From Adiantum capillus-veneris (Eukaryota; Streptophyta; Polypodiopsida; Polypodiales; Pteridaceae), in contig CM043942.1 in assembly GCA_014529385.2 (NCBI GenBank), positions 27,827,469 through 27,891,468 on the forward strand: a stretch of 64,000 nt of DNA. Direction: 5' to 3'. Under the pieces are notes generated by a model that had not been told where the DNA came from, did not search any database, and saw nothing but the letters and a program-made list of their open reading frames with translations. Both the position numbers and the translations under genes were made by a program. Shown piece after piece: positions 22,766 to 33,977 of this stretch. How positions within the stretch are numbered: the stretch's first letter is position 1; each line of letters opens with the position of its first letter.

Positions 22766-22781
22766 CTCCCCCCCTCCTTGT
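22766..22781 (-). promoter_or_regulatory. Terminal polypurine tract of B
   Basis: On the minus strand CAAGGAGGGGGGGAG directly precedes the LTR start TGTTAGAAG. This is the expected plus-strand primer. It closely resembles the internal tract at 29092-29110. Confidence 0.85.
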
Positions 22782-23312
22782 TCATGTCGTCCCCGACATG
22801 GCTATTAAGCTGCTTCTTCATCGTAGGCTTTCTCTCATCTTGAGCAGTGACTCATATCTTGCATGCTGAGCTAGTAGCGTCGGGCCGAATATATTAGTGC
22901 TGATTGTGAAGAAGCCAGTGTAGAAGGCTTCTTCAAAGGCCTGGAGGTGATAGGATGGCAAAAAAATGATCCTTTGATACAATGCATGTATCACCTCATG
23001 GGAAGGCTGACCAGACAGATCGTATGCACATGTGTATGTATCTTGAAAGAAGAAGATACTGTCTGGCGCCTGGCCTGGTTTGAATGTCTCAAAGACTGCC
23101 AAAAGTGTTTTGCAAATCTTTCTCATCATAATGCAAGATAGGTCAGGCGAGCCACTAAACAATTTGATGGCAGCCGTTAGGGTTTTCACCATGTATTCCT
23201 CACTTATTCTCTCGCCTGCCTTCGAGCCTGGCAGCTTCGGGTAATTTAGCCAAGTAGGTTGGCTTCTTTGCAATAGCTCATGGGCCTTCCATGTCCGCAT
23301 CCTTGGTAGAGG

Positions 23313-23698
23313 GCAGAAACTTAGGTTATCTCTGATGACTTTAGGTGCCTCTACCAGATGGATTAGATACTGTGAATACTTTTTCAGCCATGCCTTTCTT
23401 CACCTAGGTTGAGAGTCGACTATCAACTTTACCCCTTCAGGCTTGGAGATGTCTGCTTTGTACATTGGCACTGTTGGCTCCTCTCTGATCCGCTTGTTGA
23501 TTGTGGCAGAAACTTAGGTTATCTCTGATGACTTTAGGTGCCTCTACCAGATGGATTAGATACTGTGAATACTTTGTCAGCCATGCCTTTCTTCACCTGG
23601 GTTGAGAGTCGACTATCAACTTTACCCCTTCAGGCTTGGAGATGTCTGCTTTGTACATTGCCAGTGTTGGCTCCTCTCTGATCCGCTTGTTGATTGTG
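23313..23698. repeat. Tandem duplication 2 x 193 bp inside B ORF3
   Basis: gcagaaacttaggttatctc starts at 23313 and again at 23506, followed by near-identical sequence to about 23698. It duplicates the codons around ADISKPEGVKLIVDSQPR of ORF3. The 193-bp period is not a multiple of three, so it also shifts the frame. Confidence 0.9.
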
Positions 23699-23859
23699 GC
23701 AGCTTCATATTTCAGCAGAGGATATGGGAGAGAGGGATGTAGCCATTCACGCCGAAGTTTGCTGGCATCTATCTTCTGAATAGTCATTGATTTAAAGACC
23801 CTTTACTCCCATTCCAAGGCTTCTTTGCCTGTGTCTTTGGCTGCAGCTTCTATGGCCTT

Positions 23860-24943
23860 TTACAACTTCTCTTCTTCTTCTTGTGTCAGATCTTGTGGCT
23901 CTTGAGAGGGTCCTACAAGGATTTCCTCTTGCATGGTGGTGTCCACTGGATGTGCCACATTCCCTATGTCTATTCCCTCCATGGCTACTGGCCTGGTGCT
24001 AAACTGCTCTCTTGTTTGCTGCTGGCCTCTCAGCTCTTCTATTTGTTTTTGAAATGTCTTCTTTTCTGCTTCAGCTTGCTCTCCCATATTCACAAGGAGG
24101 TCGTTTAGATCTGCATTTATCTTTTCTGCCTCCTCGAGCTTTCTCTTGATGGCTTCCAGCTCATTCTTCATGGGTGTGTTTTCTTCTTCCATGCGGTTTT
24201 GCATAACAATTGAGCCCTCAGCCAACATAAGTCTTTGCCGCTTCTCCAAGGTTAACTCCTTTTGGAGCTCCTTTAATTGCTCTTCATATAAATTCGTCTT
24301 AGAAGTAGAGTGAGTCGAGCTAGTAGCGCTGACTCTGGCAGGAGATGCTCATCGTTGTTGGATGGTTTGATCTTTGACTTTCATTTGGTCTTTAAGCTCT
24401 ATTACCTCATCCTGGCTTGCCTCATTCTCTAGCTCTACCTTTTCCTTGGTATTTCTCAGTGTTTCCACTTCCTTGGATTCTTCAACAAGTTGTAGGGTTA
24501 GGTTGTCCCTTTCCCTCTCTGCATCTGTCAATGCCTTGCTGAGTTTTTTGTATTCCTCTTCAGTCCCTTGCAGGCTTTGAGCTGCTGCCTGATTTTCTCG
24601 TTCCATCTCTTGGCATCTTTGCAATGCTGTGGCTAGACTGGCTTGCAGCTCTGCTTGTTTCTCTATCTGCTCTTGGATCTATCTTTGTAGTGTGTCTACT
24701 TCAGATTTGATCAAAACTTCATTGGCTTTGAGATTGTCAATCTCACTTTCTGTGGCCAATGATTTTGCCTTGAGCCCGGTTAGCTTGTGCATCACCACGT
24801 CCCAGTCATTGGTGGGTGGCTATAGGTCCACTGTATCAGTGGCCATCTCTTTCAGTTCCACTAACTGCAGGCTCGGATTTTGTTCCTTGGGCCTTGTGCT
24901 TGCTAGCTCAAAGGCCACTCTAGCTGCCTCTTCTCTTGAGTAA
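23860..24943 (-). other. Coiled-coil region of B ORF3
   Basis: Two open segments (24624-24349 and 24249-23860) plus the stretch upstream are dominated by heptad-like Leu/Glu/Lys patterns, such as LEAIKRKLEEAEKINADLND and LRNTKEKVELENEASQDEVI. This predicts a long parallel dimer rod. Element A has the equivalent at 46298-46939. Confidence 0.75.
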
Positions 24944-26451
24944 CCCGCAACTAGTAGATCAAGGAATGTGCTAAACTTTGCTTCCTCTGGCTCTGGCTGC
25001 TCATCTTTGGGCTTAGCTTCTTCCTTTTGCTCTTGCTCTTGTCTCTGTGCTTGCCTTGAATCTTCTTGATCATCAGATTTGTCTAGCTCCTCCTTTTGTT
25101 GGGTTTGTGGAGGGCTACTAGGAGGTGGTGATGGCGGTGGGCTAGACTCCGGGCTTGACAGTGGAGTTGGTGGCTTCTTCTTGAAGTCCCGGTCCGCCTT
25201 GGTCTTCCGCTCTCTTTCCTGGCCTTTCTGCTCTTCTAGCAGTTGTCGTCGACTTCATCCACTTCTTCTTCTGTAAATGCGATGTTAGGGATGTTTTCTG
25301 TTGTAGCGTCCAGGATCTCGAAGTTCTTGATGTAGTCTTCAAATCTATCTCTGTGCACCCTTTGGGATAATCCCGACATTGCTTCTAGTGAGGGCTTCCA
25401 AAGCTCGCTCAAATATCCTTTCAGTGCTCTCTCACCTATGAAGCTTTCATTAATCTTTCGAGCCGTGCCGCTTTCTGTGATTTTGTCTCTTTGATCGGCA
25501 CTTGTACAGTTTCCTTCTTTCCCTTCTTCAACTCTGGCTGCTCCTCTTGCACAGTCTCTAACCGGCGCTTCAATCGTGTGGCAACTCTGGGTGCTTTGGC
25601 CGGTTCCTCTTCTTTATCTTCTTTTAGCCTTAGCCAATCATTCTATGATGGAGGGTCAGGCCATCTTCCCTTGGCGTATAGTGCTCCATAAACCACTTTC
25701 ATTATCAGCTCACCCGACACAATGTAGGTGGGGTTCTTGTTGCCCATCTTCACCAGATTGTCATGGATATAAGCAGCATAGTTGATCACCTTCAGCTTGC
25801 TCTTCTGCATTGCCCAGGTGAAGGTGGTAGCAATGGCTCCAGGTGGCATTCTGTGCTTCTGCGGCCGCTTTGTACACATATGGAAGTACTGGTTGTAGAG
25901 CTGGCTCATGACTGCACTTTAGGGTTTGCAATGTCTTCAAAGGTGTAGTTGCTCTTCTTTTCAGAGTACACCTTGACTTCATCTCTTCTTTTGGCTACAC
26001 TATCCCCTTTGTTGGAGAGGTCTAGTACTGCTGCCACCACTCTCTCTGTGATTACAATCACAGTGTTCGGCTTGCCTTGCAGATCAGTGACTCTGGCCAC
26101 TCCATCTTCTTTGATTGTAGTTACGAATTCCCACACTCTTTTGATGTCGATTCCTATCAGCACAACTTCAAAATAGTTATGGAGATCTATCTTCTCCAGG
26201 TACTCTCCCATCTTGCTTCTGACAAACTCATTGAGCTCCCGAGGTAGCATGGGTAGCTCTATTGCATTTCCTTCAGTACCTTTGAACACGCCTTGGTAGA
26301 TCTTCAGATCATTTGACTCTAGCAAATCCTCCTGAATCCACGTGCTGGTTGGCTTCAGAGTTACTTCTGGGATGACAAATGGCTCTACTTCTTCCAAGTA
26401 ATCTTTTATCGTCATTCTCTTCTTCTTTGAAGGTGATTTTGCGGCTGCCAT

Positions 26452-29090
26452 GGATCCTGTTGCACTCAGTAGTCCAAAGTTAGCGCTTTTTCCATATCAG
26501 CTGAGAAACTGAGTTTTAACTATCCAAATGACTTGAAAATTGAAACTAAAACTTAAAAGGAACTTGGGAAACCCTGCATGTGCTCATAGTATCCTTCTGG
26601 ACAAAATTTATCATTTAGACATCCTACGCGTAGGATGTCTATTTCATCAGTTTTTGGTGAAACTTGGCATGCTGGTGGTCCTTGACCTGTTGAACATGGC
26701 TATGTGATTGGAATTGGGTTTGGGCATCCAAAAGTGCATTTCTGGGCAAATTTAGGCTTTAGGCTCACAAATTGGTAGGATGCCCCCGACAGGTGGCAAA
26801 TGATATTCAAATGGGTTGAAATTTGATATATGGGCTCCTTGCACCATGGTAATGGATCCCATGAGGTCATTCTTTGCACAGTAGGTCAAAATCATGCTGG
26901 AGACATCCTACGCGTAGGATGTCTTTTTCATAAAAATTGCTTGAGATTTGTTCTATGGGTAGCTCTTGGCATGTGGAACATGGTCCTGCTCTTGGATTTT
27001 GATTTGGACAAGAATTGGTGTTGGTAAGACCATGTGTAGTGTTTTTGGGCTCAAAAAGTGTATCTTGGAGGTGTTGGGGGCCAAAAGTGATGGGAATGGC
27101 TTGAAACTTGATATATGAGCTCTTGAAGGTGATATGAAGAGATCTCCAATTGAAAAACACCATTTGTGGGCCAAAAATGTCATTTAGACATCCTACGCGT
27201 AGGATGTCTATTTCATCATTTTTTGCATGTGACCACCCAGATAGCTTGGCAATGTGCCCATGAGTGTATCGTGAAAGTTTCATGTGATTTGGACAAGTTT
27301 TGGTAGGTCTATGGCCCCTTATTTCCTCTATGCCCTGACTTTGTGTTTTTTGGTGCACGTGAGGTCAATTTTTGTCCAAATGTGATGAAACTTGGTGGCT
27401 AGCTTGTACAGGCTATTCAAAAACTTTGTGTGATGAGAGATGTTGGGTTTGGTGCCCAGAAATGGCCTTGAGACATCCTACGTGTAGGATGTCTCCTGAT
27501 GAAATTTTCATGGTGACTACTACTGGTGCCTGCCCTTAGTCCCCCTGAGTCCCTTTTAAGCCCTATTTCAACAAAAAAGTCAAATAGATAGAAAGTAACT
27601 TCCTGTGTGGATTTCACAGCAGCCTCCGAGCCGTTTTCTGACTTTTGGAGTGCTTTTCGGCGATGAAATTTCTCAATGTTAGTCTCCATAGCTTCCTGAT
27701 CCCTTGGGGATCCTTGGCGTATGGTTTTTGTCGACTTTGGCTTCACCGGAGCTCCGTTTGGCAATTTGTCGCTCTGGAAGCACCTGTGGTTGCGTTTTCA
27801 TGTCTTCGATGACTTGTGGTGGTCTACCACCATAGGACTTGGTTGTTGATGGTCTAGGAAAGCCGCTCGTGAAGTTTGGTGGCAAACGGACATGCGGTTT
27901 GGCCGCGAGAGCTATTGACGCTTTGTGTGTGTGATGCCGTTTCTGAAGTTTAGTGTCGCTTTGGGTCACTGTCTGGCCATGTGGGCTATATAGACTTGTT
28001 GAGCATGTCGAGATGCTCCTACCCATGATTTTTGGTATCATTTGGGTGCCTTTCCGCCGATTTCCCATTTGGTGGCCTCTTGTGGGGCTCTAGGAATTAG
28101 GGTTTTTCTCGATGGTTTTCTACTGCCTTTGGGCATCCAAAAGTGGTCTCCTATGCTAGGGTAAGCTTCCGATGAAGTCTCATTGCTTTTGGGTTAGCCG
28201 TTAGGTGGTCACTTCTACTTGTAGGTCTCTACTGCTCGCTTTCTGTGTGAACCCTACGCTAGTTTTCGCGACAAAACGACAAACATGCGCGAAAAGCTCA
28301 AGGTGGTGAGCCTACCTCTCATGTCTGGAGCCTGTTGGGTAGTCGTACGCGTCGTAGAAGCTGCTGGAAGTCCCGTTCGCTCTAGGTGGTAGAAGCTCTC
28401 TCTCAAAAGTCAATAGTGAAAATGAGCTTAAAATGAAGTGAAAATTTCTTACAATGGGGGTCCCCGAACCACTTTCCGTGAAATTTGACATGTGCTCCCA
28501 ACTTCTTGCGAGATGCGGTTTAGGCTCAAAAATTTCTTGATTTGGACTCCATTTGCCCAGTTCCTGAGAAATTTGCCGTTTCGGTCAAAATCTGGCCAAA
28601 ACACGCTTTCCGCTCCATTCACATAATTGCACCCCCATTGTACCATAGGTTGTCCTATAGTCACTGATCATTCCCATATTTTTTGTTTCTCATTACGATC
28701 GTTTTTCACCTACTTTTTGTATTTTTGAAGTTTTTCTGTCGAAAATTAGTAAAATCAAAAGGAAAATAGCAAATTAAACCCAGAAAATCTCCAAAAATCA
28801 TAATAAATAAAAAACATCACCGTAAAATACTATATACACTCTCATGCAATTCTTATGGCCGGATTTCTCCTTTTTTCAATATTTTGTCTGAAAAATGACT
28901 ATTTTTACTTATATACACACACCTAGGGGCTTGATTTGGCGTTTGGACCCATATACTTGTAGATTCATGCTGTATAGGGGCATATGTACTTGGGTCAGTC
29001 TAGAAAAATTTTCAATCAAACGACAACCCTTAAAATAGTCAAAAAACATACCCTTGTTTGCTCTTTTTGCCATTGGGTCTGCATTTGAGA
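26452..29090 (-). other. Element B spacer between internal polypurine tract and ORF3
   Basis: No convincing gene. Minus-strand ORFs at 28068-27679 and 27764-27417 have no recognisable domain and no counterpart in A. It holds the palindrome array (26617-27494) and, near 28700-28920, an AT-rich part with GGAGAAATCCG shared with A's spacer. Confidence 0.65.
26617..27494. repeat. Palindrome array of element B before ORF3 (4 copies, 285-bp period)
   Basis: The half-site AGACATCCTACG is followed by its exact reverse complement, 24 bp in all. It is perfect at 26617-26640, 26901-26924 and 27186-27209, and has one mismatch in the CGCG centre at 27471-27494. Start-to-start distances are 284, 285 and 285 bp. 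The sequence between copies is a diverged tandem repeat, with shared words such as gaaacttgatatatgagctc. The nearest copy is 166 bases from the ORF3 start. Confidence 0.92.
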
Positions 29091-29091
29091 A

Positions 29092-29110
29092 TGCCTCCCC
29101 CCCTCCTAGC
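29092..29110 (-). promoter_or_regulatory. Internal polypurine tract of element B
   Basis: On the minus strand CTAGGAGGGGGGGAGGCAT, aligned with A's internal tract at 11514-11532. Copia C inserted at its 5' edge; the duplicated CTAGC target is part of it. Confidence 0.55.
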
Positions 29111-29194
29111 TGTTAGGAAATAAGACGTAGCTAAATAGATAATTGAGTAGATTACTTAATGGAGAGAGAGAGATTTATATACACGATATTATAG

Positions 29195-29289
<95 letters not shown>

Positions 29290-29963
29290 CACGATATACG
29301 TGGTTCACCCAATGTGCGCTACGTCCACGGGAAAGCAGCCACTCAATGGCTTTAGTACTTCAAAACAAGAAGTAGTTTACAAAGGGATTATACCCTTAAT
29401 GGAGCTCCCGCCTTGCTTCACTCTCACCACCTCACACTCACCTTGTTGCATCAACTTCACACTATGAAATGTGTGTAGAAATGGCCTCCTTTTATGGGCC
29501 AAAAGGGCTGCCCTCTCTTATGAGAGACAGCCATGTGTAGCCGCCCTTGTGCGAATAAGTCCAAATCGGACCCTCCAATCCGCCCATGTGTGGCCGCCCT
29601 TGAGAAGACAAGTCCGCTTTTGAATTCGGCCACCGGCCATTGAATTCGGCCACCGGCCACCGGCCATTGACTTCTGACCACCGACCATCGGCCATTGACT
29701 ACCGGCCACCGGCCAACCGACTGGTTGTTTTCCGACCACTTTCCGGCCGCCGTCCGGCCATAATATTCCGGCGAAAAAAAGTCTCGGGGGCCTCCGCCCC
29801 CAAGGCCTTTAAAGTTGCCCCTAATTCTTGTCAGTGAAAATTTTGGTTTCCGGTGAGTGATTTTCCTTCACGCACGATGGCTTCTCCTCATAATGGGGGC
29901 CTTACAAATGTGCGCTTTTACCACAGAAAATTACAAGGGTAAATTAGGCTCCATACTTAACAA
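29111..29963 (-). repeat. 3' LTR of C (853 bp)
   Basis: On the plus strand it begins tgttaggaaataagacg and ends ccatacttaaca. It contains a GA microsatellite of about 90 bp (29196-29285), where the partner LTR has about 18 bp (34066-34083). A GGCCACCGGCCA minisatellite lies at about 29630-29720. Confidence 0.92.
29196..29285. repeat. Expanded GA microsatellite in C LTR
   Basis: An uninterrupted GA run of about 90 bases. The identical-origin LTR at the other end has only about 18 bases, so the expansion took place after insertion. Confidence 0.95.
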
Positions 29964-29974
29964 TCTCCCACTTG
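29964..29974 (-). promoter_or_regulatory. Polypurine tract of C
   Basis: AAGTGGGAGAT on the minus strand abuts the LTR start. It matches the tract of element D except near the end. Confidence 0.85.
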
Positions 29975-30022
29975 GAGACTGATCTCCAAACCAAACCTGT
30001 GACTGCTTTCCATTCTGGCTTC

Positions 30023-33000
30023 TTATCCTTGAATGCCGATTGAAGATGAGGAAAAGCTCAACTTCTCCTTGTTGACCACCTTTGTAAACATATCTGCAGG
30101 ATTTTCACTTGTATGCACCTTTCCTAGCTTTAGCTGTCCCTCTTCCAAAAGAGTGCGTATGAAGTGATATCTCACCTCAATGTGCTTTGTCCTTGAATGA
30201 AAGGCTGAGTTCTTCGCAAGATGGATAGCGCTTTGGCTATCACTGTACAAGACACAATTGTCTTGTTTGAATCCAAGCTCTTCTAAGAATCTGTGAAGCC
30301 ACAGAATTTCTTTGCTTGCATCCGTCATTGCTACATACTCTGCTTCCGTGGTAGAAAGTGAAACCACTTTCTGCAGCTTTGAAGCCTAGCTTACTGCTGT
30401 GCCTCCAATCGTGAACACATAGCCAGTAGTGCTCCTTCGAGTATCTTTGTCACCTGCCATATCTGCATCAGCATACCCTTCTAGAAAAATATCAGTTCCT
30501 CCAAAATACAAAGCATTTGTTGTTGTCCCTTTTAGATACCTAAGTATCCACTTCACAGCTTGCCAATGCTCTTTACCTGGGTTGTCCATGAACCTACTCA
30601 CAACTCCCACTGCATGTGCAATGTCTGGCCTTGTCCAGACCATAGCATACATTAGAGAACCTACCGCTGCAACATATGGAACTTTAGACATATAGGCTAT
30701 CTCCTCTTGTGTCTTTGGACACATATCCTTCGTTAGTTTAAAATGACCAGCCAAAGGTGTAGAAACTGGTTTTGCATTTTGCATTGCAAACCTTTCTAGT
30801 ACCTTCTTGATGTAATCTTCTTGAGATAGCTTTATTGTCTTCTTTGTCCTATCCCTTGATATTTTCATACCAAGTATCCTCTTTGCAACACCTAAATCTT
30901 TCATTGAAAAAGATTTGGACAGCTCCTCTTTTAGGTCTTTGATGTCCTGCATGTTAACACTTGCAATCAACATGTCATCAACATACAACATTAGGATGAT
31001 GAATTTCCCATCTCCCAAATTCTCCGTGTAAACGCAGTGATCCGAGTTGCATCTTGTGAATCCATGATCCAACATCCATCGATCAAACTTCAAGTACCAT
31101 TGTATTGATGCTTGCTTTAAACCATACAAGCTCTTGTTTAATCTGCAAACCATTTTCTCCTTACCTTTTACTTCATACCCCTTTGGTTGAAGCATGTAGA
31201 TTTCCTCCTCTAAGTCACTGTGAGGGAATGCCGTATTTACATCCTTTTGCTCGAGATTTAGATCATGAGCAGCCACAAGGCTTAAGACAAGCCTAATTGA
31301 GTTCATTTTTACAACAGGAGAAAATATTTCATTGAAGTCAATACCTTTCTTTTGAGAAAAAACTTTTACCACAAGCCTAGACTTGTACCTTTTCTTCCCA
31401 CCTTCTTCTTCCTTTAGCTTGTACACCCATTTGTTTTGAAGTGCCCGCTTACCTTTAGGCAACTCAACCAGCTCCCATGTTTGGTTGCGATGTAGTGAGT
31501 CCATCTCCACTTGCATGTTCTTTGTCCATTCTTCTTTGGATTCATGTTGCATAGCTTCTTCATATGATTCCGGCTCTCCAGAATCTGAGATCAAGAGATG
31601 GTTGAAGGAAGGAACAAAACTTTCTGGAGGTCTACTTGCTCTTGTAGATCTTTGGGGAATAGGTTGAGGCTCCTCATTTGGTTGATGTTGTTGCACATTG
31701 TCACCGTTTGCAGTCCTTGAGTCTTCACCGTCCTCAAGCTCCATGTACTCATTACCTGTTTCTTTTGTTTGTTTTCTTTCCAAGTAATCTTTGTACATAT
31801 TTTGTTCGTTAAAAATTACATCCCTACTCCTTAAGATTTTACCATCTTCAGGATTCCATAGGCGATATCCAAAGTCTCCTTCTCCATAGCCAATGAAGAA
31901 ACACTTTTTGGACTTTGCATCTAACTTTGATCTTAGGCTTCTATCTATGTGCATGAAAGCCTCACACCCAAACACTTTGAGAAATGCATAATTCACCGGT
32001 TTACCTGTCCATGCCTCTTTTGGAACTCCCCCATCCAATGCCGTTGAGGGTGACCGATTGATTAAGTACACAGACGTACTTACAGCTTCCGCCCAAAGCT
32101 CAAGCGGTAGGCCTGCATGTAGCCGCATGCTTCGTGCTCGTTCCATGATTGTCCTGTTCATCCTTTCCAAAATCCCATTTTGTTGAGGTGTCCTTGGGGT
32201 TGTCCTTTGCCTCCGAATGCCATTGCTAGCACAAAAGCTTTCAAAAGCTTGGCTGCAATATTCGCCTCCATTGTCGGATCTGATGCATTTAACCTTGGTA
32301 CCTGTTTCATTCTCCACAAAGGCTTTCCACCTTTGAAATATGGAAAATACATCGGATTTATTCTTCATGACATAAACCCATGTTTTTCTAGTCGCATCGT
32401 CTATGAATGTTACATAGTACAATGAGCCACCAAGTGATGGTGTACTTGCAGGACCCCAAACATCAGAATGAACCAACTCAAGTTTTTAATTTTTTCTTTC
32501 ATTTCCTGATTTTTGAAATTTTACCCTTTTTTGTTTACCATAAACACAATCTTCACAGAACTCTAAGTCCACTTCTTTCAAACCTGGTAGAAGCTTCTTT
32601 GTTTGAAGGATTTGCATTCCTTTGGCACTCATATGCCCAAGTCGGTAGTGCCACACCGCACTGTCAACTTCTGTAGTTGCTGCACAAGCTGAAGGTTGCG
32701 TGCTAACAGTACACAAGTAAAGTGTACCGACTTTTTCACCCTTGGCAACCACCAAAGAGCCCTTTGAGATCTTCCACCGTTTGTTTCCGAATGCAATGCT
32801 GTGACCTTCATCGTCCAATTGTCCTGTAGAGATCAAATTTTTGCGAAGAGAAGGAACATGCCTAACATCTTTAAGCTTCCATTCATTTCCGTTAGCAGTT
32901 TTGACAGAAACTGTACCTTTGCTGACAATCTCACAAGCTTCATCATCTCCCAAGTATACATACCCAAAATTACCTTTGGTGTAGTCTTGGAAATGTTGCT

Positions 33001-33913
33001 TGTGTGGTGTCGCATGGAATGAAGCCTCGGAATCTACTATCCAGGAATTAGACACATTGTCTAATGAGAGAATTAGAGCATCTTGCTCTACTTTACCTGC
33101 CACATTGGCCTCCGATGTTGGCTTGTTGTCTTGAGACTCTGTCTCCTTCTTCTTCTTGGACCAGCAATCCTTCTTGACGTGGCCCTTCTTGCCGCAGTTC
33201 CAACATTCAAGAACTGACTTTGTGCATGACTTGCTCCGCCTTGAGCGATCACGGCCCTTTTGGTTTTTGAACCTCTCCTTAAGCCTTCCTCTTGTTTCAA
33301 CTGATAGTGCAGCACTTCATGATTCTCCTGTGCTTCTCCTTCGCATTTCCTCACTTAGGAGAACACCCACAACATCATCAAACTTAAGAGTATTTGTGCC
33401 AGAGATAGAATTACTTACAGCCATCACAAGGCTGTCCCAACTATCCGGTAGAGATGATAGTATAAGGAGAGCTCGCACTTCATCATCGAAATTGATTTTC
33501 ACTGATCGAAGTTGAATTATGTTTGTGTTAAAGTCATTTAGGTGTTCTGCAACTGAACCATTCTCTGCCATCTTTAGATTGAACAAGCGCTTCATAAGAA
33601 ATACCTTATTGGATGCCGATGGTTTCTCGTAGAAGTCGTCAAGTGACTTCATCAAGTCCTCTGTGGTCTTCATCTCCAAAACATTGAAGGCCACCATTGA
33701 CGCCAAGCTTAACCGGATTCTTCCCAGTGCCTTTCGATAAAGGACAATCCATGCTTCATCTGCCATTGTTGCGGGCTTCTTCGCAAGACCGCCTAGTGGC
33801 AAATAGAGGTCCTTCTGGTAGAGATAGTCTTCAATCTGCATCTTCCAATGTTGGTAGTTTTTGCCGTTGAACTTCTCAATCTTGAGCTTCCCTTCCTCCG
33901 CCATAACTCCCAC
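30023..33913 (-). pseudogene. Element C gag-pol polyprotein (single frame, three stops)
   Basis: From ATG 33913 to 30023 every piece lies in the same frame, about 1,297 codons, broken only by stops at 33315-33317, near 32484 and near 30384. Domains: UBN2-type gag; zinc knuckle CWNCGKKGHVKKDC at about 33180; protease with WIVDSEASFHATP, in which Glu replaces the usual Gly of the DSG active site; integrase with YRLGHMSAKG, FIDDATRKTWV and RSDNGGEYCS; RT with LYVDDMLIAS; RNase H with TTEAEYVAMTDA and YSDSQSAIHLA. The integrase and RT motifs look intact. Tnt1-94-like by its order and motifs. Dead as it stands because of the stops and protease change. Confidence 0.92.
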
Positions 33914-33963
33914 TCAATTCAAGGAATCCTTTCCTTGAGATAATTTAGCTACGAGCAAACCTT

Positions 33964-33975
33964 CCTCTGATACCA
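33964..33975 (-). promoter_or_regulatory. Primer-binding site of C, tRNA-iMet type
   Basis: TGGTATCAGAGG on the minus strand, two bases inside the 5' LTR end. It differs from the plant consensus only in the last base. Confidence 0.85.
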
Positions 33976-33977
33976 GT

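Larger units (their letters stand above)
22818..26451 (-). pseudogene. Element B ORF3, large coiled-coil protein of unknown family
   Basis: About 1,200 codons from ATG 26451, with several stops and frameshifts. Parts in order: an N-terminal domain (26451-25906, MAAAKSPSKKKRMTIKDYLEE to TIKEDGVARVTDLQG); a second conserved block (25909-25643, ATTFTWAMQKSKL); Pro-rich then Gln/Glu-rich linker (about 25160-25000); a long heptad-rich coiled coil (24943-23860); and a C-terminal domain (23300-22818) with RTWKAHELLQRS, MVKTLTAAIKLF, LSGQPSHEV and AFEEAFYTGFFT. Element A has the same order of domains. No membrane segment or signal peptide is visible, so an envelope protein is unlikely. It lies between the palindrome array and the 3' LTR, in sense orientation. 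I match it to no known family. Confidence 0.75.

Noticed and set aside
24374-25276. Plus-strand Ser/Leu-rich ORFs opposite B ORF3
   Set aside because: They are antisense shadows of the coiled coil (Glu/Lys codons read as Ser/Leu/Phe).
22818-26451. ORF3 as an envelope (env-like) gene
   Set aside because: Position fits, but neither copy shows a signal peptide, hydrophobic membrane segment or cleavage site; the long coiled coil alone is not enough.
12961-27494. Palindrome arrays as a CRISPR-like array
   Set aside because: Spacing is about 285 bp with diverged repeat-derived spacers, no cas genes, and the host is a plant.
27417-28068. Minus-strand ORFs at 28068-27679 and 27764-27417 as genes
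   Set aside because: No domain, no counterpart in element A, and they overlap the palindrome-bearing spacer; chance ORFs.
29457-29739. Overlapping ORFs rich in WPVAG in the C LTR
   Set aside because: They are translations of the GGCCACCGGCCA minisatellite in the LTR, recurring in the other LTR at 34194-34442.
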